From contig NZ_JACCKD010000004.1 of the NCBI RefSeq assembly GCF_013450155.1, forward strand, positions 310,001 through 374,000: a stretch of DNA of 64,000 bases. The letters are read 5' to 3'. The position numbers were made by a program, and so were the translations under genes. Origin of the DNA: Haloechinothrix aidingensis. Lineage in GTDB: Bacteria > Actinomycetota > Actinomycetes > Mycobacteriales > Pseudonocardiaceae. Positions 40,670-49,938 of this stretch are shown here, piece by piece; position 1 is the stretch's first letter, and each line of letters opens with the position of its first letter. Under the pieces are notes generated by a model, which saw only the letters and a list, made by a program, of their open reading frames with translations, did not search any database and was not told where the DNA came from.

Positions 40670-42997
40670 ATGACCGATACCGCCCGGTTGCGCGGCATGG
40701 GGATCTCGGCCCGGGAGGCCGAGGTACTTGCGCTGCTGGGGGACCACCTCACCAACTCCGAGATCGCGTCGCGGCTGTTCATCTCGGTGCGCACCGTGGA
40801 GAGCCACGTGGCGTCGTTGCTGCGCAAGCTGGGGGTGGCCGACCGTCGCGCGCTGGCCGCGCTGGCGGCCGACGCCGCTGCCACCACCGGCCGGGGTATC
40901 ACGCGGCTGCCCACGCCGTTGGGCGCGCTGATCGGGCGGCAGGCCGAGCTGGATCACCTGGTGTCTGCCGTCGGCGGTGCGCGGTTGGTGACCCTCGTCG
41001 GCGCAGGAGGGTCGGGAAAGACCCGCCTCGCGATCGAGGCAGCTCACCGCCTCACAGCCGCGCACCCGGAGGGAACGTGGTTCGTCGAGCTGGCGCCGCT
41101 GCGCGATCCGGGCCAGGTACCCCGCGCGGTCACCGCCGCGCTGGGCGTGGCCGATCACGCGTCCCGCACGCCACTGGAGTCGCTGATCGACTACCTCCGG
41201 CAACGCCGCGCGCTGCTGGTGCTCGACAACTGCGAGCACCTCGTCGACGCGTGCGCGGAGCTCGCCGTGTCGGTCACCTCGGCCTGCCCCGCCGTTCGGG
41301 TGCTCGCCACCAGCCGGGAAGCGCTCGACGTGGCAGGCGAGACCGTGATCCCCCTCGGGGGCCTGGACGCCAGGTCGGCCGCCGAGCTGTTCGACACGGT
41401 CGCTACCGCGGGCAACCCGCACTTCGCCGCATCCCCCGAGTCCGTCGACCGGGTGTGCGGCAAACTCGACCGCCTGCCGCTGGCCATCGAGCTCGCCGCG
41501 GCACAGCTGGCGACCGTGACGCTGGAGGAGCTCGAAGCCGGACTGGCCGACTCGCCCACGACGCTGCGGGCCATCCGGCGCCGGGCCGACCCCCGCCACC
41601 GGTCACTGGCCGAGGTCATCGAGTGGAGCGTGGATCTGCTCGATACCCGCCAGCGCGAGGCGCTGGCCGCGCTGGCGGTGTTCGCCGGGCCGTTCGGGAT
41701 GGCAGCGGCGGAGAGCGTCGTCGGCACGCCGACCGCGACCGGCGACGTCGCAGGCCTGCATCGCCGCTCGCTGCTCAGCCGGGACGCCGACGTCGCGGGC
41801 GAGTCACGGTTCCGGATGCTCGAGACCGTACGGCAGTTCGCTACCGGGCTCGACCGGACAGCGGTGGGCTCGGCTCGCCGGAACCACCTGCGCTACCACC
41901 TCAGCCTCGCCGAAGAGGCCGACAGCGGTCTGCGCACGGCCGACTCGCCCCTGTGGATGGAGCGGTTGCGCGCATCGTCCGACGATCTGCGCGTCGCGCT
42001 CGACGAGGCGTTCGCAGCCGAACCCGACAGTGCCGCCAGCCTGGTCGCCGACCTGTCCTGGCCGTGGTTCGTCGATGGCAGGCTCGCCGAGCTGCAGCTG
42101 CGCAGCGAACAGGCCCTCGCCGTGAGCGTCGTGGACCCGCTGCTGCGTTCCCGTCTGTACTTCGGCCTGGCCGCGGCCACGATCGCGCAGGGGGATCTGC
42201 CCGCGTCCGAGGACGCCGCCACACGGCAGATCCGCGAGGCGGAGGAGGCCGCCGACGTCGACTTCGCCGGGCACGGGTACCAGCTTCTCGGCATGGCGGC
42301 GTGGGCGCGCGGTGACCACGCCAGCGCCGACACCCACCATCGAACAGCACTGAGTTACATGCGCCGCTCCCGAAGCGAATGGCGGCTCGCCCTGGTGTGT
42401 GCCACCGCGGGCCGGTCGGCGCGGGCCGCGGGCGACGTCGAGCGCGGCGCGGCCCTGCTCCGCGAGGCGACCGCCGTAGCGGAGCAGCTGGGCGAGCCGA
42501 TGGTGCTGGCCAGCGCGCTGGACTACACGTGCGTCGGCCTGTTCGAGCGGCAACACTACGAGGCGGCCGTGCCGCTGGTCTCGCGCAGCCTCGCTGCCTA
42601 CCGCGCCGTCGGCTACGCGGAAGGGATCTCCTCCGCACTCGCGCTGCAGGCGGTGCTGGCCATGCGCCACGACCGGTGGGACGAGGCCGAGGCACACTAC
42701 GCGGAGACCCTCGAGGTCTGCCTGCGCGCCCAACACTCCGGCGGCACCGCGACCGCGCTCGAGGGCCTCGGGCTGGTCGCCGCGCACCGGGGCGATGCGC
42801 GGGCGGCGGCGCGCCTGCTCGGGGCCTGCGACCACACCAGGTCGAGTATCGGCGTCGCCGTGCCCGAGCACATGGCCGAGCCGCGCGACGACGCGCTCAC
42901 GGTGCTGGCGCACGAGCTCGGCGACGAGTTCGACCCCGAGTACCTGCGGGGCCGCGAGCTCCGGCCCGAGGCCTACGCCGACGGATTCGGCCGTTAG
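40670..42997 (+). CDS. NB-ARC ATPase regulator with N-terminal LuxR HTH
   Basis: A 775-residue protein. Unusually, the LuxR-type helix-turn-helix is at the N-terminus (residues 10-66, MGISAREAEVLALLGDHLTN, RTVESHVASLLRKLG). Then come an NB-ARC/AAA ATPase with Walker A GAGGSGKT (111-118) and Walker B ALLVLDNCEH, a winged-helix-like segment, and a C-terminal TPR-like half. The final stop overlaps the convergent hydrolase stop. It probably senses a metabolite and controls the adjacent methyltransferase gene. Confidence 0.92.
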   Translation: MTDTARLRGMGISAREAEVLALLGDHLTNSEIASRLFISVRTVESHVASLLRKLGVADRRALAALAADAAATTGRGITRLPTPLGALIGRQAELDHLVSAVGGARLVTLVGAGGSGKTRLAIEAAHRLTAAHPEGTWFVELAPLRDPGQVPRAVTAALGVADHASRTPLESLIDYLRQRRALLVLDNCEHLVDACAELAVSVTSACPAVRVLATSREALDVAGETVIPLGGLDARSAAELFDTVATAGNPHFAASPESVDRVCGKLDRLPLAIELAAAQLATVTLEELEAGLADSPTTLRAIRRRADPRHRSLAEVIEWSVDLLDTRQREALAALAVFAGPFGMAAAESVVGTPTATGDVAGLHRRSLLSRDADVAGESRFRMLETVRQFATGLDRTAVGSARRNHLRYHLSLAEEADSGLRTADSPLWMERLRASSDDLRVALDEAFAAEPDSAASLVADLSWPWFVDGRLAELQLRSEQALAVSVVDPLLRSRLYFGLAAATIAQGDLPASEDAATRQIREAEEAADVDFAGHGYQLLGMAAWARGDHASADTHHRTALSYMRRSRSEWRLALVCATAGRSARAAGDVERGAALLREATAVAEQLGEPMVLASALDYTCVGLFERQHYEAAVPLVSRSLAAYRAVGYAEGISSALALQAVLAMRHDRWDEAEAHYAETLEVCLRAQHSGGTATALEGLGLVAAHRGDARAAARLLGACDHTRSSIGVAVPEHMAEPRDDALTVLAHELGDEFDPEYLRGRELRPEAYADGFGR

Positions 42998-43662
42998 CCG
43001 AACCAGTCGACGATCTCGTCGATGAAGGCCACGTTCCACGGCTCGTGGTTGAGCGCGTGGGTGGCGCCCGCGAGGATGTGGTGCGTGCCGTGCCGCGCGG
43101 CGTGCAGGTAGCCCTGGATGGACTCCTGCGAGATGACCTCGTCGTGCTCGCATTCCAGCACGAGCGTGCACCCGTCGAAAGCGCGCAGCGCGCGCAGGGC
43201 GGGGTTGGCGTCGATCAGCTCGCGCAGGTGCTGCCTGCTCCCCGTGGGGTCAGGGCCTTCCGCGTCGACGTAGAGGGCGGGAGCCCGCACGAGGAGCCGG
43301 TCGACGGCACGTTCGGCCAGCAGCAGGCACGACAGGTAGGCGCCGTAGCTGGCCGCGCACACGCCGATCCGCTGGACACCCGCCGCCGCGAGCGCGTCGT
43401 AGGCCGAGACGACGTCCTGCACGTGCTCCCTTCGTGTCCGTGCAGGCAGCTCACCGGGACTCTCGCCGTGCCCACGAAGGTCGAAAGCCAGGCCGGTATG
43501 TCCCGTTCGGCGGGCGAGCTCGGTGGCGCGCGGGATGTAGCTGCGGCGCGAGCTGGCGTAGCCGTGCACGAACAGTACGCCGTAACCACTCGGCTCACCT
43601 TCGGGCTCGACCAGGTCGGCGGCGAGCATGTGCTCACCGGAGGGAATACGCATGGTCGTCAT
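42994..43662 (-). CDS. Alpha/beta hydrolase
   Basis: A 222-residue hydrolase with the oxyanion block LFVHGYASSR, FDLRGHGES, a nucleophile elbow VCAASYGAY (AxSxG rather than GxSxG), acid in LECEHDEVI and His in GATHALN. Its ATG lies 20 bp after the PAP2 gene stop. Its stop codon overlaps that of the convergent LuxR-type gene by 4 bp, leaving no terminator space. Substrate unknown. Confidence 0.88.
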   Translation of the reverse strand: MTTMRIPSGEHMLAADLVEPEGEPSGYGVLFVHGYASSRRSYIPRATELARRTGHTGLAFDLRGHGESPGELPARTRREHVQDVVSAYDALAAAGVQRIGVCAASYGAYLSCLLLAERAVDRLLVRAPALYVDAEGPDPTGSRQHLRELIDANPALRALRAFDGCTLVLECEHDEVISQESIQGYLHAARHGTHHILAGATHALNHEPWNVAFIDEIVDWFG

Positions 43663-43681
43663 GGTGCCCGGCGGCGAGACG

Positions 43682-44461
43682 TCACCCGGAAGCGCCCGCG
43701 GACAACCGTCGCCGCAGGCGGCCCAGCACGTGCCCGACCGCGAGCTCGACGCGAACCGCGTCGAGCAGCACCACGGCCTGCAGGACGATCGCACCCATCA
43801 GGAACCCGGCGAGCATGTCGGTCATCCAGTGCGTGTCCCGGTAGACCGCCGTCACCCCCATCAGCAGCGTCAGCGCCGCCACCCCGGCGCCGAGCGCGCG
43901 CCGCCGGTGCCACAACGGCCCGTAGACGGCGAGCAGGTACGCCACGACACCCCAGGTCAGCACCACGTTGGCCGCGTGCCCGGACGGGAAAAGCAGACCG
44001 CCTTGGAAGAGCTCGGGATCGTCGAAAGCGGGATCCTTGCGTCCGAACCCCAGCTTCGCCAGCCCCACCACGAGGTTGATGGCGAGCAGTGCCGCGCCCG
44101 TGACCACGACCGGACGCCACCGCCGCTGCCGCACGCCGAGTACCGCCGCGAGGACCAGCGCGAGCACGGCGGTCGGGCCGCGCTGCCCGACGAGGTCGGT
44201 CACCCGTGCCGCGCCGACGAGGGACGGCCACCGTTGCCGGAACGGGGCCTCGTGCAGGAGGTGATCGGCGCGAACGAGGACACCGGCGTCGGCCCAGACC
44301 TGCGCGACCGTGAAGACCAGCAGGACGCCGCAGACCACCAGCACCCACCGTGCACGGCGGGTGGCGAGCCCGGTGACCCCTGGCGAGCAGATCGAAGGCT
44401 CCGACCCCGGACCACCTTCACGGGACGGGCTTCGATCCGTCGCCGCCTCCTCGACGACCAC
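43682..44461 (-). CDS. PAP2-family membrane phosphatase
   Basis: A 259-residue protein with about five membrane helices and the three PAP2 motifs: KLGFGRKDP, PSGHAAN and YRDTHWMTD, which give the catalytic His residues. It probably dephosphorylates a lipid such as phosphatidate or an undecaprenyl-type pyrophosphate on the outer membrane face. It is followed by the alpha/beta hydrolase gene. Confidence 0.92.
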   Translation of the reverse strand: MVVEEAATDRSPSREGGPGSEPSICSPGVTGLATRRARWVLVVCGVLLVFTVAQVWADAGVLVRADHLLHEAPFRQRWPSLVGAARVTDLVGQRGPTAVLALVLAAVLGVRQRRWRPVVVTGAALLAINLVVGLAKLGFGRKDPAFDDPELFQGGLLFPSGHAANVVLTWGVVAYLLAVYGPLWHRRRALGAGVAALTLLMGVTAVYRDTHWMTDMLAGFLMGAIVLQAVVLLDAVRVELAVGHVLGRLRRRLSAGASG

Positions 44462-44524
44462 GGCAGCGGCACTCCTCTCTGCTGCGCCTCACCATCGACG
44501 ATACGGGCCGCGCTGTCGCGCCCG

Positions 44525-45172
44525 TCACCCCCGCTCCGCGCCACCGAGCCCCGGCGCCGCCGGTTGCCTCCGTGCCAGCAGCCTGCTCACCCGATGACGC
44601 TCCGAGTCGTATAGTTCCTCGGCCAGCACCGTGAACGTCGCAGGAAGGCGGGCGCCCAGCTCGCCGTGCGCCACCCGGTACGGCCCTCTCTCCCCGCCCG
44701 GTGCCTGTGCCAGCGCCTCCCAGCCGAGCAGCCCGCCCGGCAGCACGGCGGCAGCCGCCGAGCCGAACACATCCGGGTCCCAGTATCGGGTCGCCAGCAC
44801 GAGCGCGTACCGCCCGGCCGCTACCGGGTAGGCCGGAAGGTCGGCGAGCACGCGGCGCACCCGGGCGTCGAGCCCGCGTCGCCGCGCCTGACGCCCAAGC
44901 TGCGCCAGCGCGTGGTCGGAGATGTCCACCGCCGTAACCGTGCGGCCCGCCGCGGCCAGGGCCAGGGCGCTACCGGACCGGCCGCAGGCCAGCTCGAGCA
45001 CCGGGCCGGCAGGCAGCCCCGCGGCCAGCGCATCGGTGACAAGCTGGTGCGGCGCGAAGTCCGGGTCGGCCTCGCGGTACCGCTCGTTCCACCGGAACCG
45101 GTCCGGGTGTTCGCGCAGCTCGGACGGCACGTCCGGGCCACACGGGCCCGCCGGCTCGCTCGCGCCGCTCAT
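44525..45172 (-). CDS. SAM-dependent methyltransferase (tellurite-resistance/TehB-like)
   Basis: A 215-residue protein with WNERYREADPDFAPHQLV, motif I VLELACGRSGSALALAAAG and AVDISDHALAQL. The pattern resembles TehB/ubiquinone-type small methyltransferases of actinomycetes. It overlaps the VOC-protein stop by 4 bp and is co-transcribed with it. Confidence 0.85.
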   Translation of the reverse strand: MSGASEPAGPCGPDVPSELREHPDRFRWNERYREADPDFAPHQLVTDALAAGLPAGPVLELACGRSGSALALAAAGRTVTAVDISDHALAQLGRQARRRGLDARVRRVLADLPAYPVAAGRYALVLATRYWDPDVFGSAAAAVLPGGLLGWEALAQAPGGERGPYRVAHGELGARLPATFTVLAEELYDSERHRVSRLLARRQPAAPGLGGAERG

Positions 45173-45534
45173 CGCTTCTGGGCGAACTCGACGACGTTTC
45201 CGTCCGGATCGGACACGTGCAGGGTGCGCTCACCCCACGGCCGGTCCACCGGCCCGGTCAGGATCCGCACGCCGTGCTCCCGCATCCGCTCGGCATCGGC
45301 ATCCACATCGTGGGTGCGGAACCCGATCTCGCCGCACGGTGGGGTACCGCCGTCCCGCCCGATCAGCTCGCCCAACTTGGCTGCCTCGAAGAGCGCGAAC
45401 TTCGTGTTGTCCATGGCGAACTCGATGTAGCCGTCGCCCTCGACCCGGACCTCGAGCCCGAGAACGTCACGGTAGAACGCCATCGCCCGGTCGAGTGAGC
45501 GCACGTACCAGATGACGTAGTCGATCCGGCTCAT
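45169..45534 (-). CDS. VOC/glyoxalase-family protein
   Basis: About 121 residues with the paired beta-alpha-beta modules of the vicinal-oxygen-chelate fold (SLDRAMAFYRDVLGLEVRVE and VSDPDGNVVEFAQKR). The predicted metal Glu near the C-terminus is present. The ATG at 45534 is preferred; a GTG three codons earlier is possible. It is coupled to the methyltransferase. It could be a glyoxalase, dioxygenase or resistance protein. Confidence 0.88.
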   Translation of the reverse strand: MSRIDYVIWYVRSLDRAMAFYRDVLGLEVRVEGDGYIEFAMDNTKFALFEAAKLGELIGRDGGTPPCGEIGFRTHDVDADAERMREHGVRILTGPVDRPWGERTLHVSDPDGNVVEFAQKR

Positions 45535-45549
45535 GCCAGCCACGACCCT

Positions 45550-46008
45550 TCAGCGCTCGTAGACGCCCACGACACGGTTCTGCTCGAGGATCGCGTCCCG
45601 GTAGTCGTCCAGGAACTCCGCCCGCGACGGTGTTCCGTCGACCGCACGGTCCAGGGCATAGACCCAGAAGTAATAGCGGTGCGGTCCGTGACCCGCGGGT
45701 GGCTTCGGGCCGCCGTACCCGGTCGTGCCGAAGTCGTTCGGTCCGGGACGGAAACGGCTGTCCGCGTCCGGCCCGATCTCGGTGACATCGGCAGGGATCC
45801 CGTACAACGTCCAGTGCGTGAAGCCCCTGGGCAACGGCGCGTCCGGATCATGGCAGACCACCGCGAGCTCGGCCGTGCCGGCGGGAACACCGCTGACCCG
45901 CAGCGCGGGTGGCGCGTTGTCGCGGTCCTTGGCGTGCCGGTCACCGAGACGCTCGTCCGGCCCGATATCGGCGGTGGTGACCGTCAGGTCCTTGATGTTC
46001 AGCCCCAC
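45550..46008 (-). CDS. YbhB/YbcL-type PEBP protein
   Basis: A 152-residue phosphatidylethanolamine-binding-fold protein with VVCHDPDAPLPRGFTHWTLY, the anion-binding GYGGPKPPAGHGPHRYYFWV and normal length. Members are of unclear function in bacteria. It lies 15 bp upstream of the VOC gene on the same strand. Confidence 0.92.
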   Translation of the reverse strand: MGLNIKDLTVTTADIGPDERLGDRHAKDRDNAPPALRVSGVPAGTAELAVVCHDPDAPLPRGFTHWTLYGIPADVTEIGPDADSRFRPGPNDFGTTGYGGPKPPAGHGPHRYYFWVYALDRAVDGTPSRAEFLDDYRDAILEQNRVVGVYER

Positions 46009-46075
46009 GCCTCGTCCCTCCTTCTCGCCGGGGAACCTGTGGCAACACCCTCAACGTAGTAGACCCCGGCGACCG

Positions 46076-46807
46076 TCACTCGCCCTCACCCGCGGCGGCA
46101 CCCGAGGCGCTGAACATGCTCGGGAACATGCGCCGCACCTGCGCGCCGTTCAGCCGCAGGAACCGCGCTTCGGCCTCCACGAGCGCGACATCCGGTTCGG
46201 CCACCGTGGTGATACCGCCCTGGGTGACGGTGCGGTTGCCGTCCACCTCCACCGTGTCCGCCCAGATCCGCAGCGGCACACCCAGCGGGACCGGCTTGCG
46301 GTAGCGCACGGAGAGATTCGTGGTCACCCCACGGTTGTCCGCCGCTGCCGCGGCGTGGCCGAGCGCCTGGTCCAGCCACAACGCGCTCATCCCCCCGTGG
46401 CTGGACGACGGGGGTCCCTCGTGCGCGAGCCCCAGGGTGCAGCGGCCCTCGACGAAGGTCCCGTCGATCTCGAAGCGGATCGGCGGCGCGATCGGGTGTC
46501 CCTCCCCGATCACCGGGTTGTACATGCGTACCCCGCCGATCAGGTCGTCCACCGCGGCGGTCTCGGATATCTCCCGCTGCTGCCTGCCCAGCTCCTCGGT
46601 CGCCGCGGCCACCTCGTCTGCCACGCGGCGCAGCACGTCCGTGGGCACCTCCGTGCGCACAGCCGCCTCGGTCAGCTCACGGAGCCGCCTGCCCAGCTCG
46701 GTTACCGCGTCGCGGCGCTCCGCCAGCTCCGCGGTCTCGGTCACAGCGGCCACCCACGCCTCGCTCGCACCGGGTAGCCCGCCCCCGGGAGTGCGCGAAC
46801 CCTCCAC
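46076..46807 (-). CDS. Hotdog-fold thioesterase (PaaI-type)
   Basis: About 243 residues. A helical N-terminal third rich in Glu and Arg precedes the hotdog domain (GLAHEGPPSSSHGGMSALWL, TTNLSVRYRKPVPLGVPLRI). The GTG at 46807 is preceded by GAGGAGG. Expected to hydrolyse acyl-CoA or acyl-ACP thioesters. It is divergent from the polymerase gene. Confidence 0.85.
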   Translation of the reverse strand: MEGSRTPGGGLPGASEAWVAAVTETAELAERRDAVTELGRRLRELTEAAVRTEVPTDVLRRVADEVAAATEELGRQQREISETAAVDDLIGGVRMYNPVIGEGHPIAPPIRFEIDGTFVEGRCTLGLAHEGPPSSSHGGMSALWLDQALGHAAAAADNRGVTTNLSVRYRKPVPLGVPLRIWADTVEVDGNRTVTQGGITTVAEPDVALVEAEARFLRLNGAQVRRMFPSMFSASGAAAGEGE

Positions 46808-46973
46808 AACGCCTCCTCGCAGATGGAACTCGTGGCAGCCTGCCACGGGTATCCCCGCTCCCGGCAGTGGAGGTGACCGGCGCCACACGCGGCCTGGTCC
46901 GGGCGCTCGCGGCCCGCTCCGGCGGTACCGCAGCGGCTCGCCGATCGGGCGCACCGGGGACTACCGTGGCGGT

Positions 46974-48698
46974 ATGGCCCGGCCGAACGACGAGGTCGCA
47001 GCCCTGCTGCAGGAGTACTCCGACCTGCTGTCCATCGGCGGCGGTGCGGCGTACAAGGTCCGGGCGTACGAGAAGGCCGCACGGGCGATCAGCGGCCACC
47101 CGCAGGACATCTCGGTGATGGACGCCGACACGCTCCGCTCCGTGCCCGGAGTGGGCAAGGCGATCGCCGACAAGGTGCTCGAGTACCTGCGCACCGGCAG
47201 CGTGCGAGCGCTCGACGCGCTCCGCGACGAGATCCCGCCCGGGGTACGCGACCTCATCGCGATACCGAACCTCGGACCGAGGAAGGCGGCCACGCTCTAC
47301 CACGACCTCGGGATAGCCTCGACCGGCGAGCTGGTGGCGGCCATCCACGCCGGGCGGCTACGGGAGATCGCCGGCTTCGGCGCGCGGACCGAGGAGAACA
47401 TCCTGCACGGCATCGAGCTCACCCGGCAGCACGGGGAGCGCGTACACCTCGACACCGCGATGGAACGGGCCGAGGAGCTCGTCGAGCGCCTGCTGTCGGT
47501 CGGCGGCTGCCAGCGCTGCACGCACGCGGGCTCGTTGCGCCGCTTCGTCGAGACCATCGGCGACGTCGACGTCCTCGCGGCCGCCGACGAACCCGGCCCC
47601 CTCATGGAGACCTTCACCGAGCGCGAACCGGTCGAGGAGGTGATCGCGACCGGGGAGACGAAGAGCTCGATCCGCACCACCGACGGCCTGCGGATCGACC
47701 TGCGGGTCGTGCCGCTGCGCGCGTGGGGCGCGGCGCTGCAGTACTTCACCGGCTCGCGGGCCCACAACATCCGGACCCGCGAGATCGCGGGGCATGCGGG
47801 GCTGAAACTCAGCGAGTACGGACTGTTCGACGCCGAGACCGACCAGCTCGTCGTCTCCGAGACCGAGGAGGAGGAGGTCTACAACCGACTCGCGCTCCCG
47901 TGGATACCCCCGCCGCTGCGGGAAGATCGGGGCGAGATCGAGGCCGCACGGAAGCGCGAGCTGCCGGACCTGGTCAGTGAGACGGATATCCGGGGTGACC
48001 TGCACACGCATACCGACCTCACCGACGGCGTGTCGCCACTCGAGGACATGGTGGCCACAGCCGCCGAGCGTGGCTACGCCTACTACGCGGTCACCGACCA
48101 CGCCCCTGGCCTGCCGATGCACCGCATGACCGACGAGAAGGTCCGTGCCCAGCGTGAGCGGGTGCGTGAGCTGGACGGCGCCTACCGTGGCATGCGCCTG
48201 CTGCACGGCAGTGAACTCAACATCGGGCCGGACGGTGAGGTGGACTGGCCGGAGGAGTTCCTGAACGGCTTCGACGTCTGCGTCGCATCGGTGCACACGC
48301 ACTTCGACCAGCCACGCGAGGAGATGACCAGGCGGCTGGTGCGGGCCTGCGAGAACCCGTGCGTGAACATCATCGGGCACCCGACCGCGCGCCTCATCGG
48401 CCGCCGCCCCGCCGTCGACGCCGATCTCGACGAGGTGTTCCGCGCGTGCGCCCGCACGCGCACCGCGCTGGAGATCAACGCGTCCCCGCGCCGTCTGGAC
48501 CTGCGCGACGACGACATCCTGCTGGCGAAGCAGTACGGTGTGCGGTTCGCCGTGGACAGCGACGCGCACTCCGCCGTGCACCTCGCGGGACTGCGTTACG
48601 GGGTGGGCACGGCGCAGCGCGCGTGGCTCACCGGCGAGGACGTCATCAACACCTGGCCCCTGCACCAGCTGCGCCGGTTCCTGCGCCCGCCGTCGTAG
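46974..48698 (+). CDS. polX: PolX-type DNA polymerase/PHP exonuclease
   Basis: A 574-residue protein: two helix-hairpin-helix motifs (VPGVGKAIADKVL and IPNLGPRKAATLY), a family X nucleotidyltransferase with catalytic Asp197, Asp199 (TIGDVDVL) and Asp242 (LRIDLRV), then a C-terminal PHP domain (GDLHTHTDLTDG with His344 and His346, TDHAPG, INASPRRLD, DSDAHS). This is the standard bacterial PolX layout for base-excision repair with 3'-5' exonuclease or AP-endonuclease activity. All metal ligands look intact. Confidence 0.93.
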   Translation: MARPNDEVAALLQEYSDLLSIGGGAAYKVRAYEKAARAISGHPQDISVMDADTLRSVPGVGKAIADKVLEYLRTGSVRALDALRDEIPPGVRDLIAIPNLGPRKAATLYHDLGIASTGELVAAIHAGRLREIAGFGARTEENILHGIELTRQHGERVHLDTAMERAEELVERLLSVGGCQRCTHAGSLRRFVETIGDVDVLAAADEPGPLMETFTEREPVEEVIATGETKSSIRTTDGLRIDLRVVPLRAWGAALQYFTGSRAHNIRTREIAGHAGLKLSEYGLFDAETDQLVVSETEEEEVYNRLALPWIPPPLREDRGEIEAARKRELPDLVSETDIRGDLHTHTDLTDGVSPLEDMVATAAERGYAYYAVTDHAPGLPMHRMTDEKVRAQRERVRELDGAYRGMRLLHGSELNIGPDGEVDWPEEFLNGFDVCVASVHTHFDQPREEMTRRLVRACENPCVNIIGHPTARLIGRRPAVDADLDEVFRACARTRTALEINASPRRLDLRDDDILLAKQYGVRFAVDSDAHSAVHLAGLRYGVGTAQRAWLTGEDVINTWPLHQLRRFLRPPS

Positions 48699-48713
48699 GC
48701 GGCCACAGCCGCC
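48698..48713 (+). terminator. Short hairpin after polX
   Basis: GGCGGC-CACA-GCCGCC begins at the last base of the stop codon. The perfect 6-bp stem is compatible with termination of the polymerase gene. Confidence 0.45.
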
Positions 48714-48792
48714 CCGGCACCCTTTCCCCGGACCGGCTACCCCGCGCAGAATCGGTGTGGCCCGCCAACGTTCTACCGCCAGGGGCCCGGAC

Positions 48793-49044
48793 ATGCGCGA
48801 CGACACACGCGATACCGAACTCGCCGCCTACCTCGATGCGAAGCTGGCTGAGCTGCGCACCGCGGTCGGCGACCTCAATGACGACGACATCATCCGGATC
48901 ATCGGTCACGTCCGCGCCGAGGCCGGTCTCGGTGCGGCCTCGAGTGTCGTCACGGAGCTGCTGCAAGCGTCACGGAACTCCCTGACGGACCCGACAGCCG
49001 CCGCGTGCATCCGCACGGCCCTCGCGCGCTACGAGGCCGACTAG
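48793..49044 (+). CDS. Hypothetical 83-residue helical protein
   Basis: An acidic, mostly alpha-helical small protein without Cys, signal or membrane segment. The ATG has AGGGG upstream. It stands between polX and the CPBP protease gene, ending before a hairpin. No family recognised. Confidence 0.65.
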   Translation: MRDDTRDTELAAYLDAKLAELRTAVGDLNDDDIIRIIGHVRAEAGLGAASSVVTELLQASRNSLTDPTAAACIRTALARYEAD

Positions 49045-49078
49045 CCGCGACCGCGCCAGAGCGGCAGTATGCGAGGCC

Positions 49079-49098
49079 GGGACGGCGGGCACCGTCCC
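49079..49098. terminator. Hairpin between convergent genes
   Basis: GGGACGG-CGGGCA-CCGTCCC, a perfect 7-bp stem with a 6-nt loop, lies between the 83-residue gene (+) and the CPBP protease gene (-). Confidence 0.7.
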
Positions 49099-49113
49099 GA
49101 GGCGCTACCGGCC

Positions 49114-49869
49114 TCAGCCGGTGACGCCGGACCACAGCAGGGCGGAGATCAGCACACCGAGTCCGTTGGTGGCCCAGTGCAGCCCGAGGGGCGCGAGCAG
49201 GCTTCCGGTGCGGCGGCGCAGCTCGCACAGCACCACACCGGCGACGCCGGTGAACACCACAACGGCAGCCACGCCAAGCGCCGGGAACGCGCTGCCCGGC
49301 CCGAGGATCACGTCGAAAGCCGTGTCCTGCTTGGCGACCTCCAGCGTCGGGAGGATGTGCCACAGCCCGAACATGGCCGAGGAGGCGCCCACCGCCCATG
49401 CCCTGCCTGCCGGGCGGCTCAGCATGCCGAGTAGCACGCCGCGGAACGCGATCTCCTCGAGCAGGACCGTCTTGAGCGGGATCACCACGAGGGCCAGCAG
49501 CAGCGCCGAGCCGAGCGCCATGTCGTAGCGGGCATCGGCGATCACGGCCCGGGTGACCGGTAACAGCATCCCGGCCAGGTACACCAGCCCGACGAGCGCG
49601 ATCGCGGCACCGCCGTAGGCGGCTCCCTTGCGCCAGGTGTGCCTGCTGATCCCGAGATCGGCCCAGGTCAACCCGAACCGGTGTGCGAGGCCGAGCAACA
49701 CGACCGCGATCGCGGGCTCGACGAGCGCCTCGGCCCCGGCCGAGCCGTACGCGGTCACCACATTGGCTCCTGCCAGCAGGGCCACGACCGTGGCGAGCAC
49801 GGCGAGCCGGTCGGAACGCGGGACGCTCCGGCGCACCGCACCCGCGGATGCGGGATCGACGAGAGTCAC
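49114..49869 (-). CDS. CPBP/CAAX-type intramembrane metalloprotease
   Basis: A 251-residue protein with about eight membrane helices and the abortive-infection/CPBP motifs: LLEEIAFRG (EExxxR), FGLWHI and HWATN. In bacteria these act in self-immunity to peptides or in protein processing. No bacteriocin gene is nearby. It is an isolated gene. Confidence 0.9.
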   Translation of the reverse strand: MTLVDPASAGAVRRSVPRSDRLAVLATVVALLAGANVVTAYGSAGAEALVEPAIAVVLLGLAHRFGLTWADLGISRHTWRKGAAYGGAAIALVGLVYLAGMLLPVTRAVIADARYDMALGSALLLALVVIPLKTVLLEEIAFRGVLLGMLSRPAGRAWAVGASSAMFGLWHILPTLEVAKQDTAFDVILGPGSAFPALGVAAVVVFTGVAGVVLCELRRRTGSLLAPLGLHWATNGLGVLISALLWSGVTG

Positions 49870-49938
49870 AGTGGGCGCCAGTGTACCGGCGGCTTTCCGA
49901 CGGTCGCCGCTACTCCCGCCCGGACCGGCCGCGCCCTG

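Noticed and set aside
40670-42997. NB-ARC protein as an anti-phage STAND defence system
   Set aside because: The LuxR HTH and divergent metabolic gene indicate a transcription regulator; no effector domain or defence neighbours are seen.
46320-46973. In-frame extension of the PolX gene by more than 200 codons
   Set aside because: It reads antisense to the thioesterase gene. The family N-terminus starts exactly at ATG 46974.
49114-49869. CPBP protease as bacteriocin immunity protein
   Set aside because: No bacteriocin precursor or peptide exporter lies nearby.
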